Shown piece after piece: positions 24,319 through 37,450 of a DNA stretch of 64,000 nucleotides (position 1 is the first letter of the stretch; every line of letters starts with the position of its first letter). Made by a program: the position numbers and the translations under genes. The notes beneath the pieces were generated by a model. The model was not told where the DNA came from, did not search any database, and was given only the letters and a program-made list of their open reading frames with translations. The stretch spans positions 62,001-126,000 of the forward strand of contig WBMZ01003350.1 in NCBI GenBank assembly GCA_013400975.1, written 5' to 3'. The DNA is from Atrichornis clamosus (Eukaryota; Chordata; Aves; Passeriformes; Menuridae).

Positions 24319-27300
24319 ATGAACAATACTCCTTAGGAGGTTTTTATTAGTAATAAAAATAATATCACAGTTAGGCCAAATTTCTAATTTGAGCTTACTT
24401 ACCCTCAAGTTCCAGATGTCTGAGACATACTTCACCAGTTTTCACATATTCTCTTGAACCATTCAATCACTTTTTGGTAGTAACATCTCATCATGAAGGT
24501 ACTTCGTACGTAGTAAGTCGACTTTTAATCTTCTTCCTGATAAAGCTAAACAGCTCTCCACTGAAGCTCTCTACTAAAGATTCCAGGCCTCTAAACTGTT
24601 TGTGGCTTTCTGCTCAATCTTTAGTAAATACCTCGGCAACTAAAATATCTGTCATTAAATGTCAGAAAATAAAGGATATTGAGACAGAAGAGAAGCATAT
24701 GAGGAGGAGGAGTGTGCACTCTAAACAACAAATCTACAACATTACACATGACAGCATTCAGGTGTACACTTCATCTGGTTTACTCTGTTTTCTAAAGTTT
24801 CAACCTCACCTTTAGATCTCCTATACATAGAGACATGAAAAATTAGGGAAGTGAATGTATTTTCATGGCTGAAGACAAATTTTAGAGATGTGCAGAGTGT
24901 ACCCAGGACAGCAGGGAGCTGCCTGGGAGCGGGCCAGAGGGGGTGTGTGGTGCTCTGCCTCCCGCTGCCAAGGGCTGACCAGGACTGCTTCCACCCAGCC
25001 CCGCTGTAGGTCATCTGCTTGGACTGAGCAGTGCACTGATACTTGGGCTCCAGGCCGTGGCTATTCAAGGAACGAGTTCATATTTGCTAAGCTGTTAATT
25101 ACAGTGTAGGACTTAGTTTCGAATACCAGTGACACAGCAGGAAGCTCCCCAAGTCTCTGCTGTTCTCCACCAGTACCAAGGGGACTTCATAGCACTTCTT
25201 ATTTCACATCATTATGCTTTTAAAACTGATCAGATCACAGTTTCAAGAAGAAGCAATCCTAGGAATGGCATATATTTAAAGGAAAGGCAATTTCAAATTA
25301 CTACAGTCTGTAAAAGCCAGAGATCAGATTCAATTACACTGCACTTTGCAATTTACAATCTGTTGGTGTTCATTTCAGCAGAGGCTTGTTAAATGCTCCC
25401 TTGCCGCAGACCTTCAAAATGTTCTTGCCAACTGAAAGAGCAGAGGTTTTTAGTCCAGAGCCTCACCGTAGCTTAAGCTATCAAACCCAGGTCAGGCCCC
25501 AGCCTCTGCTCAGAAACACCACTCAGGCAAGGATGGGACATGGCTGGGATTCAGCCCAGTGAAAGAACCTGGTGGGCTACTGAGCAAGGGTAGTGTGAGC
25601 CCACATTTAGAACGTCCCCAAAATACACAAATATACAATATGTCAGGTTCTGACAGGCTCAATAACTATCACATGCTTCTAAATCCAGAATTTGAACGCC
25701 GTTGAATTTTCCTTTTTTGAGAATCAAGCTCTTCTGGCTTCACAGTTTGGTTGTATTGCTGTGGCACATAAAACCCCAGAGATAACAACAGGCGTGTGGT
25801 GAAGGTGCTTGTCCTAATGTTCTCCAATGCATGTTCAGCAGATCATTAGCAGGAATACTCACAACCCAAGGCAGGTGGCAAAATCCAAGGGAGGGACCAC
25901 AAAGGCAGTTAGATTCCCAGGCAGGCGATCTTTCCAAGCCTCCTCTCATAAGTACAAAAGTATCCCTTTGTTAAGCTACTATAAAAATTAAGCAACAGTG
26001 ATAAAACCAATAGAATTGTATGAGTTCACACCAGATCAAAATGTGGTGCTCTCTAGAAAACTATATAACAGTGGTATACAGTTAATTAATTGAAGACACT
26101 AACACTGGTTTCCAAAGAATCCATGGGTTGGGGAAAATGCAAAGTGTCTTTTGATCCGTTACAACAAAGCAGATTCAAAATGAACCATTAAAGTTGATAG
26201 CAAAAATATTTGCAAAAATGGAAAATGATTACATTTCTAAATTTATCCCAGAGCTAACTCACTCACTCCTTCCCCCTTTTTCTGCACAGCTACTTGCACG
26301 GACCTTGTCAAATACCTGAAAACTTGAAACTAAGCAGAGGAGGAGAACACCAACAGAAATAACAGCCCGCATCCCTCTTCATATTTAAAGATGAGACTAA
26401 TTTTCCAGCAAGAAAATTGCCAGAAACAATGAACTGATGCTCTAACAAGGCAAATTAAAATGATTTGTTTAGGAAACTAGATACCTACAAAAGTCACTTC
26501 CATTAAATCTTGCCTATTAACAATGGCTTAGTATGAAATTAGCACACTCCTGAATGGGCCATTGACCTTAGGTTGTGGTTGTTTATCCACAGTGTAATAG
26601 CGCAGTGCACCACGAAAAACACAGTTCAAAATGGGCAGCTGCCATTGCAGATTTAGCTGTCATGCTGAGATGCGTTAATTTTGTGTATTCAATTTGCTTT
26701 TATTTTAAATATTGTGACTTCTCTGCTCCCCTTTCTGCACTTCATTTTTTAAGTTTGCCATAGTGGGTGTTAGTGAGTTTTCATTTTTGTATTGGTTTTG
26801 GGTGTGGTGGAAGCCAAACATACTTATCTGCTCTTGTTCCACTAGTACTGAACTACATTACCAGTGACATGGGTTAAAGGGGTTTTGTGTAATCAGGATA
26901 AATCAGAGTAATTTCAGAGAAACGTGTGGAGTCAAGTTCAGATTGCATAAATTGCTCCAAAGTCACAGGAGGGACCAGGTCATATAGCAGACGGCAATCT
27001 AAAACCTAGATTTGAACAGGTGTCAGTTGACCCTCCTGCCATGAAGAACGATCAGAAAAAGCACCAGGGGAGGATGAAGAGGAACCAATCCTGAAGGAGC
27101 TGCAGGCGTGAGGGCCCTAGTTCTCTCAGAAGTCCAAGGGCTGCAAAAGCACGCAGCAGCCTGCAGGGTTGCTGGCTCTTACCATGCCAACCCTCGGGGG
27201 AGCACAGCCGGAGCTGCCCTTGGGCAGCATCCAACAAGAGCTTTTGTCCCTAAACAGGGGGGCTAAGGAGGTTCCAAGGAAGAGGTAAAGTTGACTTTGG

Positions 27301-30300
27301 CAGCCTTGAGGAAAATCTCAAGGCAGTTTTTGAGGTGAAATGAGGGGAAAGCTAGGAGACAGGCAAACTTGGAAATGCAGCAGCTGCAATATCCATCGAA
27401 ATTTAAGTCACATATGGATCAAAAAAGAAGACATAACTTCTGAGCTACGAGTATGATTTGGAAAAAGGAGCCAGGCAATTCAGTACTTCAGAAAAGGGAG
27501 CTTCAAAGCTGCGTGTTTTTAGCTAAACAAACTAAATGTTAACAAGAGACACTCACATCAAGTTGGCTTTTATAAGGAAGAACTTTCCCTTCCTCCTCCC
27601 AGCACGGCAGCAAGCCAAGCTGAAAGCCGATGATCAAAGGTCAGTCACCACTCCTGAATCTCACTAGTTATCAGGATCTCCGCTGGAAACAAATGCTTTC
27701 ACACTAGAGTCGAGCACGTTTATAAGGACTGCTGAAAGCTACATTTCAATTAATGCAGAGGTAATACACTTTGGGTTCTGGGCAGCATCAGCATGCGAGA
27801 TATTTCGGGTGGCAGTGAGTCAATACTCTATTACTAGCAGCTCTGTGGGCAAAGCGCCCGCTGGGAATAGGGAGGCAGCTATGCTCTTCCTTACCAGGAG
27901 GGGTCCAGGGTGGGGAAGCGTCCACTTGTGCTGTCTGCCCTGTGCTAGGTTTTTTTGGATAAGCTGAGATATTTGGTTTCCATGATTATCAGTTCAGCAC
28001 CACAGTTAGAGCCCTATACTTACTGTAACACTGCTTCAAAACCTGCCTCAGAACAACACCAAGCTTCTGCAGATGAAAAAGATGATAACATGAATTTTGA
28101 AAGCCAGCTTTTGTTTGCACTACTCAAGTAGGCCTGCTTAGAGACCTGCCTGCCTACATTCCCCCAAAAGTTAACATCTCATCATTTCTGTTGGAAAGTA
28201 CTATATAAATATATCTCACTTACAAGGGATCATGCAGCTGGGGACACAGAGATAATTAATTATACTTAGGGAAGGAAACATGCAGCATTTCACATTTCCT
28301 GCACAAAAGACCCACTGGTTTATCTTGGTTTGGGTCTTGGCTACAAACTGCATTCCACTTTTTGACCTTGAGCTGTTGAGAAGTACTTTCTGGACTAGAC
28401 ACTTAGGAAGAAAGTGGAACAGTATGTGAGCATTGGTGTGGGGTTGTGTGCTTTTGAGCGGGGTGGCCTTGGCCCATCGATGGCGGATTGGCCACACCTA
28501 TCTGGAATTTTCTGTCTCTCTCAGAATTGATCCTGGTGTGAACAAATTACTGAAGGAGAAATTTAGAAAAAACACTTAGGGATCTGTCTGAAAAACATCA
28601 TACTAGTTAACAAAAAGGCAGGGAATTGAATTTTTTTTTCCCCCACGAGACTGTGCCTGGCAACTCCATCCTGCTCTGTCACACGCATGCACCACAGTGA
28701 CTGGTGGAAAGAGAAGAACTTAAGAAGGGAAATGGCAAAATCAAGCATCTAATATGGGTGGGCTAAAATAGAGCTAATGAGGAAATAAAAGATGATATAT
28801 CCACAAACACCGATTAAGTTGTGGGTGTTAATGAAGAAGAAAACTTTTCTTCATTGAGCTAAACAGTAGTTGGGACTGAACATTACCCAAACTTAATATG
28901 CATAAAACAGAGAAATAAAGCTGTATCTTTTTTTTAATGAATGAAATTCTCTTGGGAGATGGTTGGCACAAAGTCTAAGCAAAAAGGAAGACCTGCTTCA
29001 ATCCATAGATTAGGATTTAAAGCCACAGACTTCTCTTTTCACCAGGGCTCATTACATCCTCCAGCAGGCAGAGAAAGGAACGATAGAGGAAGCCAATCCA
29101 ACAGCTTCAGAAAAAAAGAAAAAAAATCTAACCCATAAGTTGAAAAATAGCAGCTCAGCTTGCCTCGTGGGTTCTCCTCCCCCTTTAAAATTATTGCAGC
29201 ATTTATTCCTCCGCACTGTATTCAAGTTCCTTGTATGTTCATCGTTTCAGAAAGGAATTTGAGTGGAGTGGGAATGCATAGCCAAGTAGGTGATTTGGAT
29301 TTACTTATGGCTTTCTCAAAAAATGTAGACTTATCTCTGTATCAGCAGATTTTGGAGATGTGCCAGCTAAGAAGGTCACACACAAGGAAAGCAGTAGTTC
29401 CATTTTTTTTCTTCTTAGCAATTACCTCTTCAATTAAAGTTGGGAGCAATTTTTTTTAAGTCTTTGTCATATTGTTGAAACACAAAACTGCTTGTTGTTC
29501 AGCAAATAATCTTTATGTCATGCAGTGTTTAAAACCCTGTTGTGACAGAGATCTCTGCATAGGACCTCCACATTTGTATAGAGCTTCCTGACTTCAGTGT
29601 GGCTCAGACAAGATATGGAGCTCACTGCACATGGAGTCCACATCAGCAAAAGCCATCAATAAAACTTTGCACGTTACAACAAAAAACCCAAAATACCAAA
29701 TTTCTGTCTGTATCTTCCTTGCTAAAGCAGTGCAACGGCAGAAAAACTGAGGTGAAGAGGGAAACGTTTCCTTTCTTACTCTGTATCAGGGCAAAGAGAC
29801 ACTGGCTTTCACTTGCTGCTTTAGTTGTAGGTCTGCTGTTCCATGCACAGACCAATGGTGCAGAAAGCAGCTCCCCTGAATCCACTGTTTTCTGTGTGGA
29901 GTTTTACCTCGTTATCAACAACTCTCACTGTCACACTCTAAAATGGGCCCTTGACATCCACGGACTAAAACTTAATCTGTGCTGCACCTCCCATAGAGCA
30001 TTTAGCACAGAAACAAGGAGGACTGCGTTTCTTTAGAAGGTTGTCACATTTTATTCTGCAGATCAAAAAATTAAGACAGCATATATATCAAATTCACCCA
30101 CTTCACTTACTTTGCATCTAAGTTTGACTTCATTAGTTGTTCTGTATGCTGTATTAATTTTGAACATGAAGATGAAAACCCCAGCCAGAGTCAGGTCCTG
30201 CTGAAAGCTCTGACTCATTCTCATATTTCTCTTTGCTCCAGGGCCTCTTTCTTCCTAACCTTTATATTCTTTCACTGTAGGAAAGATGAAAAAACCCCAA

Positions 30301-33300
30301 AAAATCTTTTCCCCCATTTACTGATGCTAGTGAGAGTAATGGTTTTTGTTCACAGTCTTAATATAGCATCACCACCATTCTCCTCCAGGTTTTCAATGAA
30401 GCAGCCTACTTGATCTCATCAGTAGTCATCAAAATCAGTTGAAACGTTTCTATGGATTCCAATGGGCACTGAAATAAGCCATTACAAAACCCAGCTTGTG
30501 CAGTTTTGCTAAAATCTACTTCATACTAGGTGACTTTTTTTTCAGAAAACATTTCAATACTTGAGTCTATTATATAAGTTACAGAACAACCCATAGGCCC
30601 ACAGCTGCCAGAGTGAAAAGAAATGAAAACACTCATTGAAAACATGCTTGCAACTCACACAAGAGCTCTGTATCTTCCAATCTTCCACAAGCAGGATGGG
30701 AAAGGACTTGTTGAGTTCAACAAATTAGTGACCATCACCAAAAACCTTCAAGCATTTCAGCTGGCCTGGTGGGCAGTCAGTCAGAAGGCAAAGGAGAAGA
30801 CAGTCCTCTTACCAGTCTCCTCTCTGTGGCGTTTGCTGCCAGAGAGTTTAATCCTTGCTAATCTCTGACAGGTGCACCAACCCTCTTCCCCCAAGCGATG
30901 AGGTGGCTCATCTTTGTTCTTCTTCACACCTTAATCTGTGTTAAGGACAAGTGCAGCACTTCAGCTACAATATGCAAGTAGTAATAGGCTCACATGCTGA
31001 AGTTTGTTGCAGGCCAAAGCTCATCAAAAAAAGGGGCTTAATTATCTCTTTTTCTTTTTTTAACACCAATTGAATTTCACCCTGTAATCTCAGGCAACAT
31101 TTCTCACTCATGGTGTGCCTGTGAAATAGGACACATTCAGTGTCTGGCACAGCCCTTCTTGCAAGTGTTCTTCTGATGCTGCTCTTTCTTCTCCCAGTTT
31201 TGAAAATCTAATTGCAATTTGCAACACACAAAACACCTCAGCAGAGGATCATCATTTCAAGGTGGCTTGCATTTTTTTAAATGCTATTTCCTCACCACAT
31301 CACAGAAATACTTTGTTCCCACTTAGCTTATCGTAACTTTGAATATGTTAGGTGGTGGAATTGCTTCACACAGCGGTGAGTGCAGAGCAAGATGACTACA
31401 TCCACTACAACTACACTGAACAGAGAAGAGTTTTCATCAAGTAGGTGATTATTCAGCTTAGTCATAGGCTCAATTATATCAGATTTTTTCATCACAGGGT
31501 CATGACCCAGCTGAGATGACTTAATGTTCTACAGCTTTCAGAACAAAAGTCTAAGAAAGAAAAGAAAAATACCCTATCAGTCTTCAACTGGGTTTAAGAC
31601 ATCTCCTCCTTCCTGGCAAGAAACCCAGCATCAGCAGCATTATGTAACTCCCCCAGTTGTGGACCTTAGGAGCCATAGTTTCTAAAGCATCATGCTCTGC
31701 ACCTTTCATTTTCACACTGCTCCCCAATGTCTCTTCCCAAATCTTCTACCTACAAGCCCAGCTGGAGGCTTGCAGGCCCTTTTACAAGGGCCTCACTTCC
31801 TTATCAGACATCTCACTTTCAGCTCGTCAGTCTTAATTCCTATGGACGTCCTGCATCTCCTAGCAAGACTATTTCCCTTATGTCCACTCCCTTCACCTAC
31901 AGTGAATAAAACAGAATTAAGGTTGAACTCCTGTTCCTCTGAGGGGTCCAGCTCACCATATGACAGGATGATCTGCACGTGGGGTGGTTTGGCCCATCGG
32001 CATCAAGTGCTCATTCCACCCAAGCTTCTGGGACACTGGCTGCAGCTCAGCAAAGCAGGTAGACGTGTCTAACTTTAAACATGAGAGCAGCCCCCAGGAA
32101 TCAGTAGTGACATTGCCTACTCACCTACCTTAACTGCATCAGAGCTGATGTGACCTAGCTTTGGATCTGGATTTAAATGCTGGAGGCTGAGTTTTTGCTT
32201 GCTGCTTTAAAGGAACATAGCAAGCCTTTTTTTCAGATACTGAACTCCAGCAGGTTTAGCTAATGTCAGGGGAAATAATGAGTCCTTTGGAAATCTCCGA
32301 AATTTAGGCACATAACGTGTAGAGGAAGAGTGTACAAACAGTGCAGCCAAAAAAGTAAATCTTGGCAATAAAACAGCCATTTACTGAGGAAACAGCATAC
32401 AAAGAGGATGAATTAGCTAGGAAGTACTACTTTGGAGAATTATTTGTCCCATTTCCATGTAAGCTATCGGCAAATCTTGGAAATTACCTTGGAGATTTTC
32501 AGTCACTGAAACACTGCTGCCAACTCCCTATTTCCATGCCACAGAGATAATAAAGATCCACTGAACAGTCCTCCCTTGCTTCCATGCTGCTTTTACACAA
32601 CTTTTCCTCTATTTTCTCCATGATGACGTTTTTAAACAATAAAAAACTTCCACCTGGCATATGACACAGTTGCTCTCCCTCTCTCCATTTCCGAAGCACG
32701 GTAGGAGCAGTGATTCAGCATGGCTGTGTGCACAGTGAAGGGGCTGCAGACTGGTTTCAGGGGGGAAAAAAAAAATAAAGAAAAGATGTACAAGTCCACT
32801 ATTGTGAGACACAGCCAACTCCACTAGCCCTGCGCTGCCACTGCAGCACACAATTCTTGGTGCAGAGAGGCTTGGAAAGAGACTCTAGGAAGCTGCATTT
32901 CTGCCAGTCCTCCTGAGATTCACTGGAGCAGGATCATATAGTTAGGCGCTATTTACTTCCACATTAACTCCACTGAATTAGAGTGGGCCAGGTGCAAACA
33001 CTAAAACAAGAACAAGCCCGGCCTTTAGTCCAAACCCTGAGACTTGACACAAGCATAAAAATGTAATAGTAAATATATTTTTATAAAAGGTTCCATTTCC
33101 TTCAAATGCACTTATCTCTAGGCTTGCAGCTGCCAGCCAAAATCTCTCCATCTCCAGAGATAAATAGTGAGATTATGAGATCATATCCTCTGAAATGAAT
33201 TCCCTGGTATTCAGTTTCTCCAGCTTCAATCCATGAATTCTGCACACAGTGTTTCTGGGAACACAGTGCATCTCAGCTAAAGATTACTTGTTAATAAACA

Positions 33301-34414
33301 ATATTATTTTATGAACACAGAAATTAGAGAAGGTCAATAAACAAACCCTATTTTAATAACATCTTTTGCATTGTTCCCCCAAGAGAACCAGTGCAGCAAG
33401 TGAATTTGTGTTTGTATGAAAACTCCAACTCCACATACTCTGCTGCTGTTAATCAGTGCTCTTAATTGCTCTGGGGCAAGCCTGTTCACATTAGCTGAGG
33501 ACAAGGCCTTGCCTGGATTGGGGGTCAAAGACAACTGTGCAAAAATGAGCAATAGTGATATGATACAAAACAGAATTAAGGTGCAGGAGAACATGGCCCT
33601 ATCCAAGAAGTGCAGAGTCCCTCATAGGCAGATGGGTTATGTGTAAGTAGGTTGCAATTAAATCATCCACTTGTAAGCAAGTGAATGGTCACTTTTTTGG
33701 CTGAGCAATAAGCAGAAGAGCTTAACTGTCTGCTAAAACATTTTATCCCCTGCATGGCCATTTTCAGCCTATCTGTCTATGGCCTGCCTGTTGAGGTATC
33801 ACCGCATTAAAAATGTTCTTCCCTGGAGGTGCTTCCACACTGCAGCAGATGTCACTGACTTGGCACTATTTGAAGGGTCTATTAAAAGTAATGTAATTAA
33901 TTACTTGGGCTGTCATCACAGCACTGCTTTTGAGATATTTAAAATGGTTTATTATTGATAGCCTTATGCTGGAATGTGCTGAGCACCTTCACACTCACCC
34001 CTGGACATGGAGACAAGGGCCAGTGCAGGCTCCTCCAGCATCCTGGAGTCTCCTCCTGAGAGCACTCCTGAGTGCGCTGTGGCACTCAGCACAGGATCCA
34101 GTGCCACCACTCCTAGGAGACCTGACTCGGCAGCCGGCCCTGTGACCAGCCCTGGATGTTTGGAATACTGAATCCTATATCAGTTGATGATTTGGGAACG
34201 TGATATTCACAGCAGCCTGGTTAGGACCCACACCAGAGTGGAGGAGCATGACAAGAAGGGAGCAGCAGGGATGAACTGCTCCACGCTGACCATAAACTAA
34301 ACCCTTTGCCTTGCTCAAGGGACTGATCACACGTAACCCGTGGTGACAAAGATGAGGAGAAGAGCCAGGATGAAGGAGAAAAATTGAGCCTTGGAAAGGG
34401 GGAAAGAAAGGTGT
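24319..34414. other. Non-coding stretch, no gene recognised
   Basis: Unique, mainly AT-rich sequence. No young repeats, RNA genes or exons of known genes were seen. The reading frames of up to 145 codons (29599-30036) show no recognisable domain. The parts at 27700-27850 and 33870-33970 look like candidate conserved non-coding sequence, an impression only. Confidence 0.55.
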
Positions 34415-34690
34415 TTTCTCAAAGTGTTTTAGTGTTTGTCCGTTTGCTTTCCAATACCCAAATAATTAATTAAATACATAAATAACTGGCAATGTATTAA
34501 GTCAATTTTCCTCAAGTCTAGCCTGTTTTGCCCATGATGGTAGCTGAAAGTGATCTCCCTGTCCTCATTTCAACACATAAGCTTTCTCATTCCTGATCTT
34601 CCTATTCTCTCTCCCCTTCCTGTTGAGGGGGAGAGTGAGCAAGCAGCTGGTAGGAGTTTGGCTGCCAGCCATGGCCATCCCACCACACTC
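34415..34690 (+). mobile_element. Decayed avian endogenous retrovirus LTR-type fragment
   Basis: The segment matches, by memory of family patterns, an avian LTR-type repeat. The landmarks in order are 'aactggcaatgtattaa', 'cctcaagtctagcctgtttt', 'gcccatgatgg', 'tgatctccctgtcctcattt', 'gagagtgagcaagcagctgg', 'ggctgccagcca' and 'catcccaccaca'. It is diverged, its 5' limit is unclear and may extend left to about 34.3 kb, and no reading frame survives. The family (ERVL versus ERVK) cannot be decided here. Confidence 0.5.
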
Positions 34691-36118
34691 AGATACCAAA
34701 CATCTCACATGGACAAATACTGAATCATGTGCAGGGAACCAGGAACTACAGCACTTGTGGAAACCTCAATGAAAGGCAGTGGCTCCTGGTGCTCACTGAG
34801 AACCAGATTCAGACAGAGCTAGACCACCACCTTTGCTAAACTGTCTGGCTACATCTAATTTCTTCATGAGGAAGTGTCTCCTGGGTTCTGCTAAATTTCT
34901 GCCAACACATTTGACTTCCATCTTGGGATGGAAAATGCAATATAGCAAAGCATCCTTGAAAGATTGCTGAGTTCTGCTCTATAGCAGTTATGATACCATC
35001 TATTGCCAATAAAATGAAAAGGAACAAATCTGAGAGGTGAAAAAAAATCTATAGGCATACAGAGGATAAGTAAGAATAATCTACTGCCTGGGTCTCTAAA
35101 GCACAAATCTTAGGTTAATTTCAGTTGCTCATATTGCTGCTGTTTGTTTCATTTTGGACATACCACCAGCAACCAAAATAGAAGCACCACTTCTAATCTA
35201 GGGTTAGATTATAGAAGGGTATTTGCACAGAGCTTCCTCTCAAAATTGATTCAAAATGTCTGAGCTATGAGCCAGGTCATGCAAACTAAGATATCCCTAA
35301 ACACAGTAAACAGAATATGAATAAATATGAATTTGAAATATGAAAAGAGAGGGATGTCTCCAGACGTCCTTCTCAGCATCCTCCCTTGGTGATATGGAAG
35401 AAAGTCATCAGCACAGTAATGACAGTCATGTTCAGTATTAAAGGGGAACTTTTCTCAAGTTCTACCAAGGGCCAAGAAATATTACAAAAGGAAGTAATAG
35501 AAGTGCAGCTAAAGTAGAAAGAAAGTAGATCGCAAGCAGATTTAAGACCTCACCCGAAGTCTACTGAATAGAAAGGGTAGAAAGCCTTTGACTCAGTGAT
35601 TCTTTATACCTTTCTTGAGAGAGAAGTATCAAACCAGCATTTTCTCTGCAGGAAACAAAGCTGCAGATACTCTTGTAAGCCCAGAGACAAATCTGAAAAG
35701 CAACAATAATGAAAATGAACTAGAAGTGAAAGCAGGGAGCTAGCTAGGTATGACTATGTCATGCAGTTTGGCAGCTATGCAAGCTAGTATATTTTGGGCT
35801 GCAAACATATATACATGATGTGGTGCTGGGCCAAGTGATTTGGGCTGGCTCTAACAGAGGCAGTTGTGTAACCAAAAACTCTATGGCCACGTTTGCTTGG
35901 CACCCCCTTTGATCTCAGAGGAGTAGAATGTTTCATCTCAGCAGCAGGCAGCATCAGAGCAGCACGTGAGCATGGCCAGCAGAACTGCGTGCTGGTGAAA
36001 CCCAGAGTGACTAATTTTCAGCTACAATGCAGGTCTCCACCCACGAAAGCTTTCCCATGAAAGAAAGAATGGCTGTGGAAAAAAAACCCCAACACCTAGG
36101 AATCATCTATACAGACCA
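34691..36118. other. Non-coding stretch, nothing recognised
   Basis: AT-rich unique sequence with only short reading frames. If the minus-strand exon candidate at 36119-36385 is real, the upper part of this interval would be its 3' UTR. I see no clear minus-strand AATAAA close to that stop. Confidence 0.55.
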
Positions 36119-36385
36119 TCATAGCTGGTTGCGCTCACTTGAAGAGCCCAAGTGTTCCTTGTAGCTGCTACAAGACCTGCTAGATGCTGTCTGCTGGCCA
36201 CAGTGGTGATCCCAATGAGGCAAACTCTCTCCTTTGGAAGAGGAAAAGACTGTACTTGATCCCAAAGTAGAGACTGTGGATGAACAGGCTAAATTTTCCT
36301 CTGTTTGAACTCTGAATTTACGTAAGAAGTTCACCATTTGAGTATCATCCTGTTCTGCACCATTTCTTTTTTTCTCCCTCTCTTT
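36119..36385 (-). CDS. Candidate 3'-terminal coding exon of an unrecognised gene
   Basis: On the minus strand a pyrimidine-rich acceptor (ending tttgcag, at 36386-36392) opens directly onto an 88-codon frame ending in TGA at 36119-36121. The product begins KEREKKR, has a charged, helix-like first third (about residues 1-35), then a Ser/Thr-rich tail with several SSS runs. That composition resembles the disordered C-terminus of a real protein more than random translation. I do not recognise the family. It does not resemble the SPDYA C-terminus as I remember it. SPDYA is the gene expected 3' of PPP1CB on this strand. No upstream exon with a matching phase was found, so this may still be chance. 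Confidence 0.28.
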   Translation of the reverse strand, partial: KEREKKRNGAEQDDTQMVNFLRKFRVQTEENLACSSTVSTLGSSTVFSSSKGESLPHWDHHCGQQTASSRSCSSYKEHLGSSSERNQL

Positions 36386-36722
36386 CTGCAAATTGAAAGA
36401 AATGTATTAACTGGAATTCAGTTGGCCTTCTGTTGTTTAAAACTGAGTCTTACTTGTTATGCTCATGCAAGGTGGCACAGAACTAAGCAGACATCTAACC
36501 TAGACAGGCAGGCTTTTATGTTATGTAAAGCATAAGCAGATTTCAAAGTAAAGCTACTATTAACCTCTGCCTAATTTTTTCTAAAAGGATTTTTAAAAAA
36601 GAATTTGAAAGCAGGGCAAAGCAAAAACTGTATTTCAGAATAAGGCCTGTTAAGCAAGTGCCAATGAGATATTACATGACTCAACCTTACTGCAATGCTT
36701 CCCTTCATCTGTCTTTCCATTT

Positions 36723-37450
36723 GGACAATCAAAATCACAGAATGGGTAAGGTTGGAAGGGACCACAGTGGTTCAGCCTCCCTGCTCAAGCAGGGTCATCC
36801 TAGAGCACACTGCAAGAACTCTTGAATATCTCCAAAGAGGGAGACTCCACAACCCCTCCGCCAATCTCTTCCAGTGCTCAGTCACCTGCACAGTAAAGTT
36901 CTTCCTCACATTCAGGTGGAACTTCCTGTGTTCCCATTTCTGCCTGTTGCCTCTTGTCCTATTGCTCAGCACCACGGAGCAGAGCCTGGCTCCATCCTCT
37001 AGACACTCCTGCCTCAGATACTGATAGGATACTGATAGACTTTGATGAGGCCCCTTCTCAGTTGTCTCTTCTCGAGGCTGAACAGGCCCAGCTCCCTCAG
37101 CCTTTCCTCATAAGAGAGATGCTCCAGTCCCTTAATCATCTTTGTTCCCCTCCACTGGACCCACTCCAGCAGCTCCATGTCTCTTGGGCTTAGGAGCCCA
37201 GAGCTGGACACAGCGCTCCAGGTGAGGCCTCACCAGGGCTGAGCAGAGGGGCAGGATCCCCTCCCTCAACCTCCTGTCAGTGCTCTTCCTAATGCATCCC
37301 AGGATACCATTGGCCTCTTGGCCACAAGGCCACAGGTGCCTCTGCACTTCCCTCTGTTGAATTTCAGATGATTCCTCTCTGTCCCTCTCTCCAACCTGCT
37401 GAGGCCCTTCGGAAGGGCTGCACAACCCTCTGGGGTATTGGCCACTCCAT
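36723..37450 (-). mobile_element. Truncated, frameshifted CR1 LINE (3' end with ORF2 C-terminal remnant)
   Basis: The copy lies on the minus strand. Its 3' end is at about 36725 (reverse complement of the CR1 terminal block, 'cacagaatgggtaaggttgg' followed by 'aagggacca'). Translation of the minus strand gives scattered matches to the C-terminal part of CR1 ORF2 downstream of the reverse-transcriptase core: [37 protein letters not shown], then RTRGNR and FHLNVRKNF. These lie in different frames, so it is dead. A small tandem duplication (gatactgatag, twice) sits at 37018-37040. The upper end, near 37330-37445, carries a segment usual in avian CR1 copies ('gcacaaccctctggggtat' near 37420). It is 5'-truncated, as most CR1 copies are. 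Confidence 0.88.

Noticed and set aside
29599..30036. 145-codon plus-strand frame with a hydrophobic segment (LSLAALVVGLLF)
   Set aside because: A single hydrophobic run is not enough. There is no promoter, splice or homology support.
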